This document shows positions 27,263 through 35,481 of a DNA stretch of 53,708 nt, piece after piece. Location: the NCBI GenBank assembly GCA_036835375.1, contig DAITMB010000019.1, forward strand, positions 1-53,708, written 5' to 3'. This stretch comes from JANQTF01 sp036835375 (GTDB lineage Bacteria > Bacteroidota > Bacteroidia > J057). Every line of letters begins with the position of its first letter. Position 1 is the first letter of the stretch. The notes below the pieces were generated by a model that saw nothing but the letters and a program-made list of their open reading frames with translations, made no database searches and was not told the DNA's origin. The position numbers and the translations under genes are program-made.

Positions 27263-28048
27263 ATGCCCATCATCACCCTGACATCCGATTTGGGAGACGG
27301 TAGCCACTACTCGGCCATCGTCAAGGGCGCTATTTTGAGCCTGTTGCCATCCGCCAACTTGGTGGATGTAACGCACAATATCGCCACCTACGATCTCATT
27401 CATACAGCCTATGTGGTTGGTCGGAGCTTTCGTGCCTTTCCGGAAGGAACCGTTCATTTGGTCGCTGTTGATCCTGAGCAGGCAGAAGACCGCGCAGAAG
27501 GAGTCGCTGTGGGGTGTGAAGGACATTTTTTCGTAGGGCCTAACAACGGTGTGATGAGCCTCATCTGCGAACCTTTTGCTGTGCGATGCCACAAGATCGA
27601 ACATCCTGCGGTGCTTATCGACAAATATCCACGCACACTGCGGGCAGCCCGTGTTTTTGCGCCTGCGGCAGCATTTTTAGCGAGTGGCGGAGAATTGCAC
27701 GAGCTGGGTAGCGAAACGAATCTACGGGACTTACGCTGGGGCGACCCGACTTACAGCTTCAATTGCCTTCGTGGCAAAATCATTCACATCGACCGCTTTG
27801 GCAATGCGATCACCAACATTGACAAATCGCATTTTCTTGCTATCAAGCAAGATCGCCGCTTTGAGATCTTCATCCGAAATGTGCGCCTGAAGCGGATTGT
27901 CTCCACCTATTCTGACGTGAGCAAAGCCGATGCGCTTGCCATTTTTGGAGAAAGTGAGCGATTAGAAATCGCCATGCGGGAATCTTCCGCCGCAGAACTG
28001 CTCGGGCTGAAAGTCCACGACATGATTACAATCGAATTCGGTCCGTAA
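27263..28048 (+). CDS. SAM hydroxide adenosyltransferase/hydrolase (DUF62)
   Basis: A 261-residue protein of the S-adenosyl-L-methionine hydroxide adenosyltransferase family, which hydrolyses SAM to adenosine and methionine; it is related to fluorinase and chlorinase. Family motifs are ITLTSDLGDGSHYSAIVKGA, LVDVTHNIATYDLIHTAYVV, VHLVAVDPEQ, FVGPNNGVMSLIC and the C-terminal IHIDRFGNAITNID. No halogenase-type insertion can be claimed by eye. The ATG at 27263 is the usual start. It is divergent from phoH. Confidence 0.9.
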   Translation: MPIITLTSDLGDGSHYSAIVKGAILSLLPSANLVDVTHNIATYDLIHTAYVVGRSFRAFPEGTVHLVAVDPEQAEDRAEGVAVGCEGHFFVGPNNGVMSLICEPFAVRCHKIEHPAVLIDKYPRTLRAARVFAPAAAFLASGGELHELGSETNLRDLRWGDPTYSFNCLRGKIIHIDRFGNAITNIDKSHFLAIKQDRRFEIFIRNVRLKRIVSTYSDVSKADALAIFGESERLEIAMRESSAAELLGLKVHDMITIEFGP

Positions 28049-28284
28049 GGATAGTGCCCGCGTCAAGTTATCTACAATGGGAAGGCGGGACGAAAGTTTT
28101 TTCGCAGATCAAGGCGGGAAATCCGAGCTTGGTGAGCCAAGTCGCGAGCCAGTGGGATCAAGGGACCCATGGGCGAGATTCCAACGCAGAGATGCGGAAG
28201 AAGCGCAGCACTGAGCAGAGCCGAAGGGATGCAGCGATTACCATCATTAGAGAATTGACAATGCGCTAGCCGACTCGGGCCATT

Positions 28285-28938
28285 CTATTTTCCATCATCC
28301 GGCTCCGCTTCCCACTCGCCCTCTGGCAATTCCTCCAAGATGATGGCATTGTCGCGGGTATCTTTCTCTAGTTCCGCATCCAGAGGGTCCAGGGTCTCTT
28401 CGTTCAACAAGGCATCAAGGTCAATATCTGCCTCGGTGAGATTCTCGAGAGGCTCGCCTGTGGTAATTTGGCTCAGCAATCCAGATGAGATGGATTGGCG
28501 GCCAAAATGACGCACCCTGAGATCACTCAAGTAGGTGTACACGTCTTCAGAAATCAAGAGATCTGACTTCACCCGACGATTGGACGGGGTGAACGGAGAT
28601 GCATTTTGGTACTTGATGACCTTAGTGCAATAGAGGGAGACGATGTAGGTATAGTTTCGGTAAATCAACTTGAGCTCAGGAATGAAGCAATCGGGACCTT
28701 CCATTTCTTCGGCACCAAAAGCATAGTCGGCCAAGTCCACCAAAGGATCGTCTATTGGAATGTCGAGCACGACTCGCTGTCGGTCAAACCGCTCGGTGTA
28801 GCAATGTGCGACATCGGAGGGGCGCTGCACCTCCAGCCATACCAGGTACACGCGCTCTTGTCCAGCTTGACCCTGTAATACGTTGCCAGTAAGCATCACA
28901 AGTGCCGTTACTAGCAGAGCCTTGATCCTTATGTTCAT
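28285..28938 (-). CDS. Small secreted protein of unknown function
   Basis: A 217-residue protein with an N-terminal signal peptide (LLVTALVMLTGNVLQGQAG) followed by a mixed domain with two cysteines visible in VAHCYTERFDR and GPDCFIPELKL and a third in SLYCTKVIKY. The last 50 residues are strongly acidic (LENLTEADIDLDALLNEETL, EGEWEAEPDDGK). I do not recognise a family. The frame extends to 29100, but the ATG 28938 begins the signal peptide. A TATCTTTA box lies 39 bp upstream. Confidence 0.7.
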   Translation of the reverse strand: MNIRIKALLVTALVMLTGNVLQGQAGQERVYLVWLEVQRPSDVAHCYTERFDRQRVVLDIPIDDPLVDLADYAFGAEEMEGPDCFIPELKLIYRNYTYIVSLYCTKVIKYQNASPFTPSNRRVKSDLLISEDVYTYLSDLRVRHFGRQSISSGLLSQITTGEPLENLTEADIDLDALLNEETLDPLDAELEKDTRDNAIILEELPEGEWEAEPDDGK

Positions 28939-28976
28939 TGGGTAGAAATAGGCAGATTTCCCTCTCGTCACAGGAG

Positions 28977-28984
28977 TAAAGATA
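28977..28984 (-). promoter_or_regulatory. Candidate -7 box for the small secreted protein
   Basis: On the minus strand TATCTTTA matches TAnnTTTG at seven of eight defined or free positions and lies 38 bp before the ATG. No clear -33 TTG is present, so this is tentative. Confidence 0.35.
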
Positions 28985-29159
28985 CGAAAAAGGATGAGTT
29001 CTGTGAGAGGGGGCAAGAATTGCACCGGAAACAATTTTAAAGGCAAATTAGTCCACGCTTCATCTCGTCCAAAAGCAGTTTTATACGACCCCTTCGACAA
29101 TTTCCTCTCTGGCTTTCAGTCATTTGTCAGGAATTGATCTACTCAGCCGGTAAAGAAAA

Positions 29160-29187
29160 GGGCAACATCCGCGACCGGGTGTCGCCC
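29160..29187 (-). terminator. Orphan terminator-like hairpin
   Basis: The arms GGGCAACATCC (29160-29170) and GGGTGTCGCCC (29177-29187) pair with one A-C mismatch and one G-U pair around a 6-nt loop. On the minus strand the stem is followed by TTTTCTTTACC. No minus-strand coding gene lies just upstream. Confidence 0.5.
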
Positions 29188-29344
29188 TAGATCCTTCAAG
29201 CAACCAGCAGAATCTTTGCCTTCCTCCCAAAAAGGCTGTTTCTTGGTTTTGAACGTTGAGACATCTTTCTTGTGATGTGTGATATCATCAAGAGACGGTA
29301 GTCATATTCCCTTTTCATGAAATTTTATCGATAATTCTTTCCCT

Positions 29345-30628
29345 ATGCGAATGCTATTCCTTGCGCTCATTTGCCTGATGAGCTCCTTCCTCCAGGCACA
29401 AACTACCTATCTCCATTGTGGTAAAGTCCTGGAGGTAGAGGAAGGAATCGTCCTCACTGAGCAGACTGTCATCGTGATCGGGGATCAAATCTCTGCGATA
29501 CAGCCCGGCTACCTCCAGCCCAAGTCAGGAGAATCTATCACTGTGATCGACCTCAAAGCTACTACGGTGATGCCCGGCCTCATGGACATGCACGTGCACC
29601 TGGAGCAAGAGACCTCCCCCACACGCTACCTTGATCGCTTCACAAAAAGCGATGTAGAAAATGCCTACGGTTGCATTCAATTTGCTGAAATCACGCTCCT
29701 CGCAGGATTTACGACGGTACGAGACCTTGGTGGATCGGGAATCAACATTGCCTTGCGGGATGCCATCGCTAAGGGGCAGGTGAAAGGGCCAAGGGTCTTC
29801 ACCGCTGGCAAATCCATCGCTACCACGGGGGGCCATGCCGATCCCACCAACGGTTTTCGCCGCGAGCTCATGAGCGACGCCGGGCCTAAAGAAGGCGTAG
29901 CCGACGGCATCGCGCAGGCAGCAGAAGCGGTGAGATGGCGATACAAAAATGGAGCAGATTGCATCAAACTCACGGGGACGGGCGGGGTGCTCAGCGTCGC
30001 CAAAAGTGGCGACAATCCCCAGTTTTCGCAGGAAGAATTCAATGCTGTAGTGGCTACTGCTCAAGACTATGGCTTCCATGTAGCCGTGCACGCGCATGGC
30101 GCGGAAGGAATGAAGCGAGCTGTGCTTGCAGGCGTCACCACCATTGAGCACGGTACCAAAATGACCGAAGAAGTCATGGATCTCATGATCGCACGCGGCA
30201 CTTACCTGGTACCTACCATAACCGCCGGGAAAGCCGTCGCCGCCAACGCTGCGATACCCAATTATTACCCGGCCATCATCGTCCCCAAAGCACTAGAAAT
30301 TGGTCCACTGATTCAAAACACTTTCGCCAAAGCCTACGAAAAAGGCGTCCCCATCGCCTTCGGGACTGATGCGGGGGTATTTCCTCATGGCGAAAATTGG
30401 AAGGAATTTGTTTACATGACCGAGGCTGGAATGCCCATGATGGAGGCGATTCAATGCGCGACCATCATCCCGGCAGGCATTCTAAAGGTGCAGGACAAAC
30501 TAGGCTCGATTCAGCCGGGAAAGCTTGCCGACATCATCGGGGTGGAAGGCGACCCCTTGACCAATCCTGCCATGATGGAAAAGGTCCTTTTCGTGATGAA
30601 AGAAGGAAAAATTTACAAAGGAGAATAG
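29345..30628 (+). CDS. Secreted amidohydrolase (prolidase/imidazolonepropionase-like)
   Basis: A 427-residue metal-dependent hydrolase with a signal peptide (LFLALICLMSSFLQAQ), so probably periplasmic. The amidohydrolase metal ligands are visible: HxH in MDMHVHLEQ (H83, H85), the carboxylated lysine candidate in CIKLTGTGGV, histidines in HVAVHAHG and TIEHGTK, and the aspartate in FGTDAG. The layout resembles prolidase-type amidohydrolases that cleave Xaa-Pro or Xaa-Lys dipeptides. The substrate cannot be read from sequence. The ATG start gives a good signal peptide. It is followed by mtaB after about 200 bp. Confidence 0.85.
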   Translation: MRMLFLALICLMSSFLQAQTTYLHCGKVLEVEEGIVLTEQTVIVIGDQISAIQPGYLQPKSGESITVIDLKATTVMPGLMDMHVHLEQETSPTRYLDRFTKSDVENAYGCIQFAEITLLAGFTTVRDLGGSGINIALRDAIAKGQVKGPRVFTAGKSIATTGGHADPTNGFRRELMSDAGPKEGVADGIAQAAEAVRWRYKNGADCIKLTGTGGVLSVAKSGDNPQFSQEEFNAVVATAQDYGFHVAVHAHGAEGMKRAVLAGVTTIEHGTKMTEEVMDLMIARGTYLVPTITAGKAVAANAAIPNYYPAIIVPKALEIGPLIQNTFAKAYEKGVPIAFGTDAGVFPHGENWKEFVYMTEAGMPMMEAIQCATIIPAGILKVQDKLGSIQPGKLADIIGVEGDPLTNPAMMEKVLFVMKEGKIYKGE

Positions 30629-30791
30629 GCCGAAAGGACCTGTGGACAATTTTGAATGGTGGCGAAGTGATCATCGGGCGCTTCGCTCCCTGCGGCATTG
30701 ACCATCTGCTTTTGATACACGCTAAGCGCCATTGGCTAATCTGTGGCAATCCTCGCTCCGCGCCAACCTTCTCATTCTCATTGAAAAACCA

Positions 30792-30799
30792 TACTTTTG
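30792..30799 (+). promoter_or_regulatory. Candidate -7 box for mtaB
   Basis: TACTTTTG matches TAnnTTTG and lies 25 bp before the mtaB ATG. Around -33 there is CTTCTC rather than TTTG, so support is partial. Confidence 0.4.
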
Positions 30800-30824
30800 C
30801 GGGGCGAAAACATGAGGGAATGAC

Positions 30825-32135
30825 ATGAAGACCGTTGCTTTTCATACTTTAGGCTGCAAACTCAATTTCTCTGAGACCTCCACGATTGCTCGCCAATTTT
30901 TGGATCAGGGATTTTCGAAACAGGACTTTTCAGAGCCTGCGGATGTGTATGTGGTTAATACTTGTTCTGTGACGGAGCAAGCCAACCAGAAGTGTCGGCA
31001 AATTATTCGCAAAGCCCTCAGCCTCAATCCAGAAGCATATGTGATCGTGGTGGGTTGTTATGCGCAACTCAAGCCGCAAGAGATCGCTGAGATACCCGGC
31101 GTGGACCTGGTACTGGGAGCCGGGGACAAATTTCGGATTCATGAATTGGTGCAGGATTTCACCAAAGAAGATAATCCCTGCGTGTTCAACAGCGAAATCA
31201 AAGAAGTTAGCGGGTTTGTGGATGCCTTTTCGGTGGGAGACCGCACACGCTCCTTCTTAAAGGTGCAGGATGGGTGCGACTACAAATGCACCTTTTGTAC
31301 CATTCCGCTAGCCCGTGGCAAAAGCAGGTCCGACACAGTGGCCAACGTGCTGGCCAATGCTGCCAAACTCGCGGCATCGGGGGTCAAAGAAATCGTGTTG
31401 ACAGGCGTCAACATCGGGGACTACGGCACTGGGATCGGAGAAGAGGTAACTTTTTTTGACCTTATAAAAGCACTCGACCAGATGGAAACCGTAGGTCGGT
31501 TTCGGATTTCCTCCATCGAGCCTAACCTGCTCTCCAACGAAATCATCGATTTCGTCGCGGGGTCACAGCGCTTCATGCCACACTTTCACGTGCCACTCCA
31601 AAGTGGCAACGACGAGCTACTGGGACTCATGCGCCGTCGATATCGCCGCGGCCTTTATGCCGATCGCGTAGCCAGAATCAAACAAGCCATGCCCCACGCC
31701 TGTATCGGTGTGGACGTGATCGTGGGATTCCCGGGCGAGACAGAAGCCCATTTTCTCGATACCTATCAGTTTCTCACCGAACTGGACGTCTCCTACTTTC
31801 ATGTGTTTACCTATTCGGAGCGAGAAAACACCCTCGCCATCGACATGGAAGGGCGTGTGCCGAAGAAAGAGCGCCACCGCCGCAATGAAATGTTGAGAAT
31901 CCTCTCCGAGAAAAAGCGGCGTGCTTTTTACACCCAATTTTCAGGGCAAAGCAGGCCCGTGCTCTGGGAAGACACGGAAGCCCAGGGCCACATGTTTGGC
32001 TTCACCGACAACTATATTAAGGTAGGACAGCCCTTCGAGGCATCTCTTTCCAATGCCATTTCCATGACTCAGTTAGGCGCCATGTCAGCCGAGGGCATCA
32101 TGATGGTTGCCGCCGAGGAAGTTCCCCTACATTGA
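30825..32135 (+). CDS. mtaB: tRNA t6A37 methylthiotransferase MtaB
   Basis: A radical SAM enzyme that adds a methylthio group to t6A37 of tRNAs reading ANN codons. The 436-residue protein has the N-terminal UPF0004 domain with a cluster of cysteines (FHTLGCKLNFSET, VVNTCSVTEQANQKCRQ, VVGCYAQLKPQEI), a radical SAM motif DGCDYKCTFCTIPLARG (CxxxCxxC), and a C-terminal TRAM-like region. Length and domain order are typical of MtaB rather than MiaB or RimO. The ATG start is standard. It stands alone, with a candidate -7 box nearby. Confidence 0.94.
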   Translation: MKTVAFHTLGCKLNFSETSTIARQFLDQGFSKQDFSEPADVYVVNTCSVTEQANQKCRQIIRKALSLNPEAYVIVVGCYAQLKPQEIAEIPGVDLVLGAGDKFRIHELVQDFTKEDNPCVFNSEIKEVSGFVDAFSVGDRTRSFLKVQDGCDYKCTFCTIPLARGKSRSDTVANVLANAAKLAASGVKEIVLTGVNIGDYGTGIGEEVTFFDLIKALDQMETVGRFRISSIEPNLLSNEIIDFVAGSQRFMPHFHVPLQSGNDELLGLMRRRYRRGLYADRVARIKQAMPHACIGVDVIVGFPGETEAHFLDTYQFLTELDVSYFHVFTYSERENTLAIDMEGRVPKKERHRRNEMLRILSEKKRRAFYTQFSGQSRPVLWEDTEAQGHMFGFTDNYIKVGQPFEASLSNAISMTQLGAMSAEGIMMVAAEEVPLH

Positions 32136-32293
32136 GGAAGGGTTATGATAATACTCCTTCTACCTGGTTGATCATTCGCCGAAAGCGGTGTCAAAAAAAG
32201 CTTCGATTGGCCTAAACTCTATTCATCTTCCATGGCTTTCATCAACATCTCGGTCTCATCGTCAACCTTTACTTTGTCACCGTTCCAAAGGAC

Positions 32294-33043
32294 ATGCGAA
32301 AGCGAATAAGCGCCTTCCTTTTTCCAGTTGCAGCATTTGGGTACCTTCTGCTCCAAGTGATCGGGACGCTAAAGCATGTGTGGCACGACCGTCGGCGGGT
32401 CGTGTATCAACTCGACTTCGTCGGGGTCAATTCCATTCCGCTGGTCGCATTGGTGGGGCTTTTTGCCGGGGCGATCATCGCTTGGCAAGCAGCTTATCAG
32501 TTTCGAGGGATGGTGTCCATGTCAGTGCTGGGCGGACAAGTGCTGCGGGTAGTGATGATGGAAATGGCTCCTGTACTGACGGCTTTGGTGATCGCAGGCC
32601 GAATCGGTGCTTCTATGACCGCAGAGATCGGTGCCATGAAGCTATCAGAGCAAATTGACGCGCTGCGCACCATGGCGATCGACCCGGTGAGGTACTTGGT
32701 GATGCCACGCTTTTTGGGGCTTACTTTGATGATGCCGCTGCTGACTTTTTTTGCGGTTATGATTGCATTTGTGGGAGCTTTCGGCGTATCGCGATATTTC
32801 TTGGGAATTACACCGCAAACATTTTCCGAATCTGTGAGAGACTTTTTTGCCTTGGGAGACCTGTTGGGAGGCTTGTTGAAAGGCGCATTGTTTGGGGCGA
32901 CAATCTCATTGATTGGTTGCTTTCAAGGATTACAGACAAAATATGGAGCCGGCGGACTGGGAAAATCAACGATTTCGTCATTTGTCACCTCTTCTATCTG
33001 TATATTGGCGGGAGATTTTCTCCTTTGGATCATTTTGTTTTAG
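32294..33043 (+). CDS. mlaE: MlaE-type ABC permease
   Basis: A 249-residue inner-membrane permease of the MlaE family, which with MlaF (ATPase) and MlaD (MCE protein) moves phospholipids between the membranes. The family regions VNSIPLVALVGLFAGAIIAW, GRIGASMTAEIGAMKLSEQI and IDPVRYLVMPRFLGL are clear, with about five hydrophobic segments. mlaF and MCE genes do not follow, unlike the usual arrangement, so the partners must lie elsewhere. The ATG start is good. It is 93 bp upstream of the PorE-like gene, which has its own promoter. Confidence 0.88.
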   Translation: MRKRISAFLFPVAAFGYLLLQVIGTLKHVWHDRRRVVYQLDFVGVNSIPLVALVGLFAGAIIAWQAAYQFRGMVSMSVLGGQVLRVVMMEMAPVLTALVIAGRIGASMTAEIGAMKLSEQIDALRTMAIDPVRYLVMPRFLGLTLMMPLLTFFAVMIAFVGAFGVSRYFLGITPQTFSESVRDFFALGDLLGGLLKGALFGATISLIGCFQGLQTKYGAGGLGKSTISSFVTSSICILAGDFLLWIILF

Positions 33044-33047
33044 AGTC

Positions 33048-33079
33048 TTTGAGCAAGTGGGTTATTTTTTCTATGTTTG
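33048..33079 (+). promoter_or_regulatory. Consensus Bacteroidota promoter for the PorE-like gene
   Basis: TTTG (33048-33051) and TATGTTTG (33072-33079) are separated by 20 bp, a full match to the Bacteroidota TTTG-N19/20-TAnnTTTG consensus. The likely start site lies about 50 bp before the ATG at 33137. Confidence 0.65.
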
Positions 33080-33136
33080 TCTGTAAACACTTCGCTCTGA
33101 ACTTTCCATCTTTACGAAGCAAATCCACCCACTCTT

Positions 33137-35182
33137 ATGAATACGTTTCGACCTAAGCAGCTGTGGTTCCCTTTGCTGCTCTTGTTAATGTGTGTGGAAC
33201 CAGCAGGATTGGTAGCACAAGACAGCGGGAAGATTGATAAGCTCCTTCGCAAAGCCGACGAGTCCTTTCGCACTTATTATATCGTTGACGCCGAAAAACT
33301 CTACCAAGAGGTTCTTTCTCTGGACCCGAATAACTATCGCGCAGCTTATCAACTTGGCAGAATCAGCGATTATGTCAAAGATTATCAAGAAGCCCTGCGG
33401 TGGTATCGAAAGGCTTCAGAGATCAGCCCCGACCGCAGCGACACCCTCTACCTTCAAATCGGTCTCGCCTACAAGCGCCTCGCAAACTGCCGGAAGGCCA
33501 AGGAATACTTCGATATCTTCCTTGCCCGTCACAACACACAAGACGAACTATCTGAGCGCGCCAAATTGGAGATTCGAGGCTGTGAAATCGCCGAGGCTTC
33601 CCTTGCCGCCCAGCCAGACTTTCGAATCAAAGGAGTCGATTTCAACTCCCCCCACAGTGATGGTTTCCCAGCATACCTTGACCAACGCCAGGAGGATAAA
33701 TTCATCGCTTTCACCTCCTATCGACCGCTCCCCAAGAAAAGGGCCAAAACTGACGCAGCTTCTGGCGAAGCCAAAGATTCTGATATCTACTATGTCGTTC
33801 GCGAGAATGACTCAGTCTATGGAGATATCTACCGCTTCCCAGCCTCAGGTTTTTTTTCCAGATCGATCAACTCCAAGCGTAACGACGGTCCTGCTTCCTT
33901 TACAGGCGATGGGTTGACGATGTTCTTCACGCAGTGTAATTCCAAGGAAAATAAAAACGGCTGCTCCATCTACGAATCTCGCTACGACCCTGTAGCCAAA
34001 GAGTGGGGCAAGCCTATTTTCATCGAAGAAATCAATGGGACTCGCGACGTCATTGTCAACGACCGCGGCAAGACCAAGCAGGAGCCTACCGACGATCGCC
34101 AGCCATTCATCACAGCCGACGGAAGAACCCTCTTCTTTGTGTCGGACCGACCCGGTGGCATTGGCGGCAACGATCTTTGGTTTAGCAGACGAGTCGGCAC
34201 GGGATGGTCTGAGCCGCAAAATCTGGGCAACACAGTCAACACCCCTTTTAATGAAGCCACGCCTTTTGTCAATCGCACGGGCGACAAGCTCTACTTCGCT
34301 TCAGAAGGCTTGGCTGGATTTGGCGGGTATGACCTCTACTACGCCGAAGGCGCAATCGGTGCCTGGGGCGAACCTGTGAACCTTGGAGCGCCCATCAATA
34401 CCAGTTACAACGACTTCGGAAGCCTCTGGATGGACAACGATTCCACGGTCCTCTTTACTTCCGATCGCCCGGGAGGAGTCGGAAAAGATGATATCTACTG
34501 GGGCCGACGCATCAAGCGTGTTCCCATCCAGTACGATATCTCCGTCACTGGACTCATTCGCGACAAGTCCAATAAGCAACCCATTCCTTTCGCCGAAGCC
34601 ATTCTCTATGAGCTGATCAATGGGCAGAGAAGCAATCCACTCGATACCTTCAAAACTGATCAGCGTGCGCGCTACGAGTTTTCTTTGGAGGCTGAGAAGA
34701 CCTACATCGTGCTGGGCAACGCGGATGACTATCTCGCCAACGAAGAGGAGGTGAGCACGCTTGGAGTCAACAAAGACACAGAGTTGGTGCAAAACATCGA
34801 CATTGAGCTGGAGCCTATCGTTATCGGAACACCGATCGCTCTCCCCAACATCTACTACGACTACGACGAGTATTACCTTCGGCCTGACGCCCTGCAAGAG
34901 CTAAAAAAACTCGTCAACCTGCTCTCGGTAAACAACAACATCGATGTGGAGCTCGGCTCTCATACTGATAGCAATGGCTTGGAGAATTACAATTTCTCCC
35001 TCTCCAACAACCGGGCTTTGGCCGTAGTGAAATTCCTCATCGAAAATGGAATTCAGCCCTCACGCCTGACTTGGTTTGGCTATGGTGAATCCCAACTCAT
35101 GATCTTCCCAGAGATGAGTGACGAAGACGAACAAGCGAATCGCCGTACGGAATTCCGAATCCTCAAAATCAGCTTTGACTGA
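33137..35182 (+). CDS. PorE-like outer-membrane-associated T9SS protein (TPR, propeller, OmpA)
   Basis: A 681-residue protein with a signal peptide (residues 1-28), TPR helices (about 35-150), a PD40-type beta-propeller (about 165-475, with repeats such as LFFVSDRPGGIGGNDLWFSR, LYFASEGLAGFGGYDLYYAE and VLFTSDRPGGVGKDDIYWGR), a CRD-like beta-sandwich (about 487-570) and a C-terminal OmpA-like peptidoglycan-binding domain (VELGSHTDSNGLENYNFSLS, NNRALAVVKFLIENGI). This order and length match PorE, a T9SS component that binds peptidoglycan. The name is by architecture; other TPR-PD40-OmpA proteins exist. It has a consensus promoter and its own terminator. Confidence 0.82.
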   Translation: MNTFRPKQLWFPLLLLLMCVEPAGLVAQDSGKIDKLLRKADESFRTYYIVDAEKLYQEVLSLDPNNYRAAYQLGRISDYVKDYQEALRWYRKASEISPDRSDTLYLQIGLAYKRLANCRKAKEYFDIFLARHNTQDELSERAKLEIRGCEIAEASLAAQPDFRIKGVDFNSPHSDGFPAYLDQRQEDKFIAFTSYRPLPKKRAKTDAASGEAKDSDIYYVVRENDSVYGDIYRFPASGFFSRSINSKRNDGPASFTGDGLTMFFTQCNSKENKNGCSIYESRYDPVAKEWGKPIFIEEINGTRDVIVNDRGKTKQEPTDDRQPFITADGRTLFFVSDRPGGIGGNDLWFSRRVGTGWSEPQNLGNTVNTPFNEATPFVNRTGDKLYFASEGLAGFGGYDLYYAEGAIGAWGEPVNLGAPINTSYNDFGSLWMDNDSTVLFTSDRPGGVGKDDIYWGRRIKRVPIQYDISVTGLIRDKSNKQPIPFAEAILYELINGQRSNPLDTFKTDQRARYEFSLEAEKTYIVLGNADDYLANEEEVSTLGVNKDTELVQNIDIELEPIVIGTPIALPNIYYDYDEYYLRPDALQELKKLVNLLSVNNNIDVELGSHTDSNGLENYNFSLSNNRALAVVKFLIENGIQPSRLTWFGYGESQLMIFPEMSDEDEQANRRTEFRILKISFD

Positions 35183-35225
35183 TCGGCTAGGACTTTTTTG
35201 CTCAGTGCTTAGAAAAATTTATAAA

Positions 35226-35256
35226 GGGTATGTCCACATCAGGACATACCCTTTTT
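35226..35256 (+). terminator. Intrinsic terminator of the PorE-like gene
   Basis: Perfect 10-bp stem GGGTATGTCC (35226-35235) and GGACATACCC (35242-35251) with loop acatca, followed directly by TTTTT. It lies 44 bp after the stop codon. Confidence 0.9.
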
Positions 35257-35481
35257 CATGAACAATATTGATACATTTAATTGCTCTGCATCAATTCCAC
35301 TAGTACTGATGGTCCCTTTCCAATGATTGCTTTGCCTACTCGCCACCACTGGCATTCCCCACCCGCACAGTGAGAGATCTCCAATGGCAAACAGAGCACA
35401 TATTTTTTTCATATCCCCAAGTTGGCGAACTTGTCGCCTAGATCTATAAATTCTTCCGCCTATCCCAAGTCCCATATTTCC

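Larger units (their letters stand above)
28939..29344. other. Divergent interval with an orphan hairpin
   Basis: No protein gene is recognised in these 406 bp between the small secreted protein (-) and the amidohydrolase (+). It contains the candidate -7 box at 28977-28984 and a strong GC-rich hairpin at 29160-29187 that on the minus strand is followed by TTTTCTTT. Such a terminator has no parent gene here and may end a small minus-strand RNA. Confidence 0.5.

Noticed and set aside
28054..28269. 71-residue frame after the SAM-dependent enzyme gene
   Set aside because: Purine-rich, with no recognisable domain or good start; treated as an intergenic interval, perhaps a decayed repeat.
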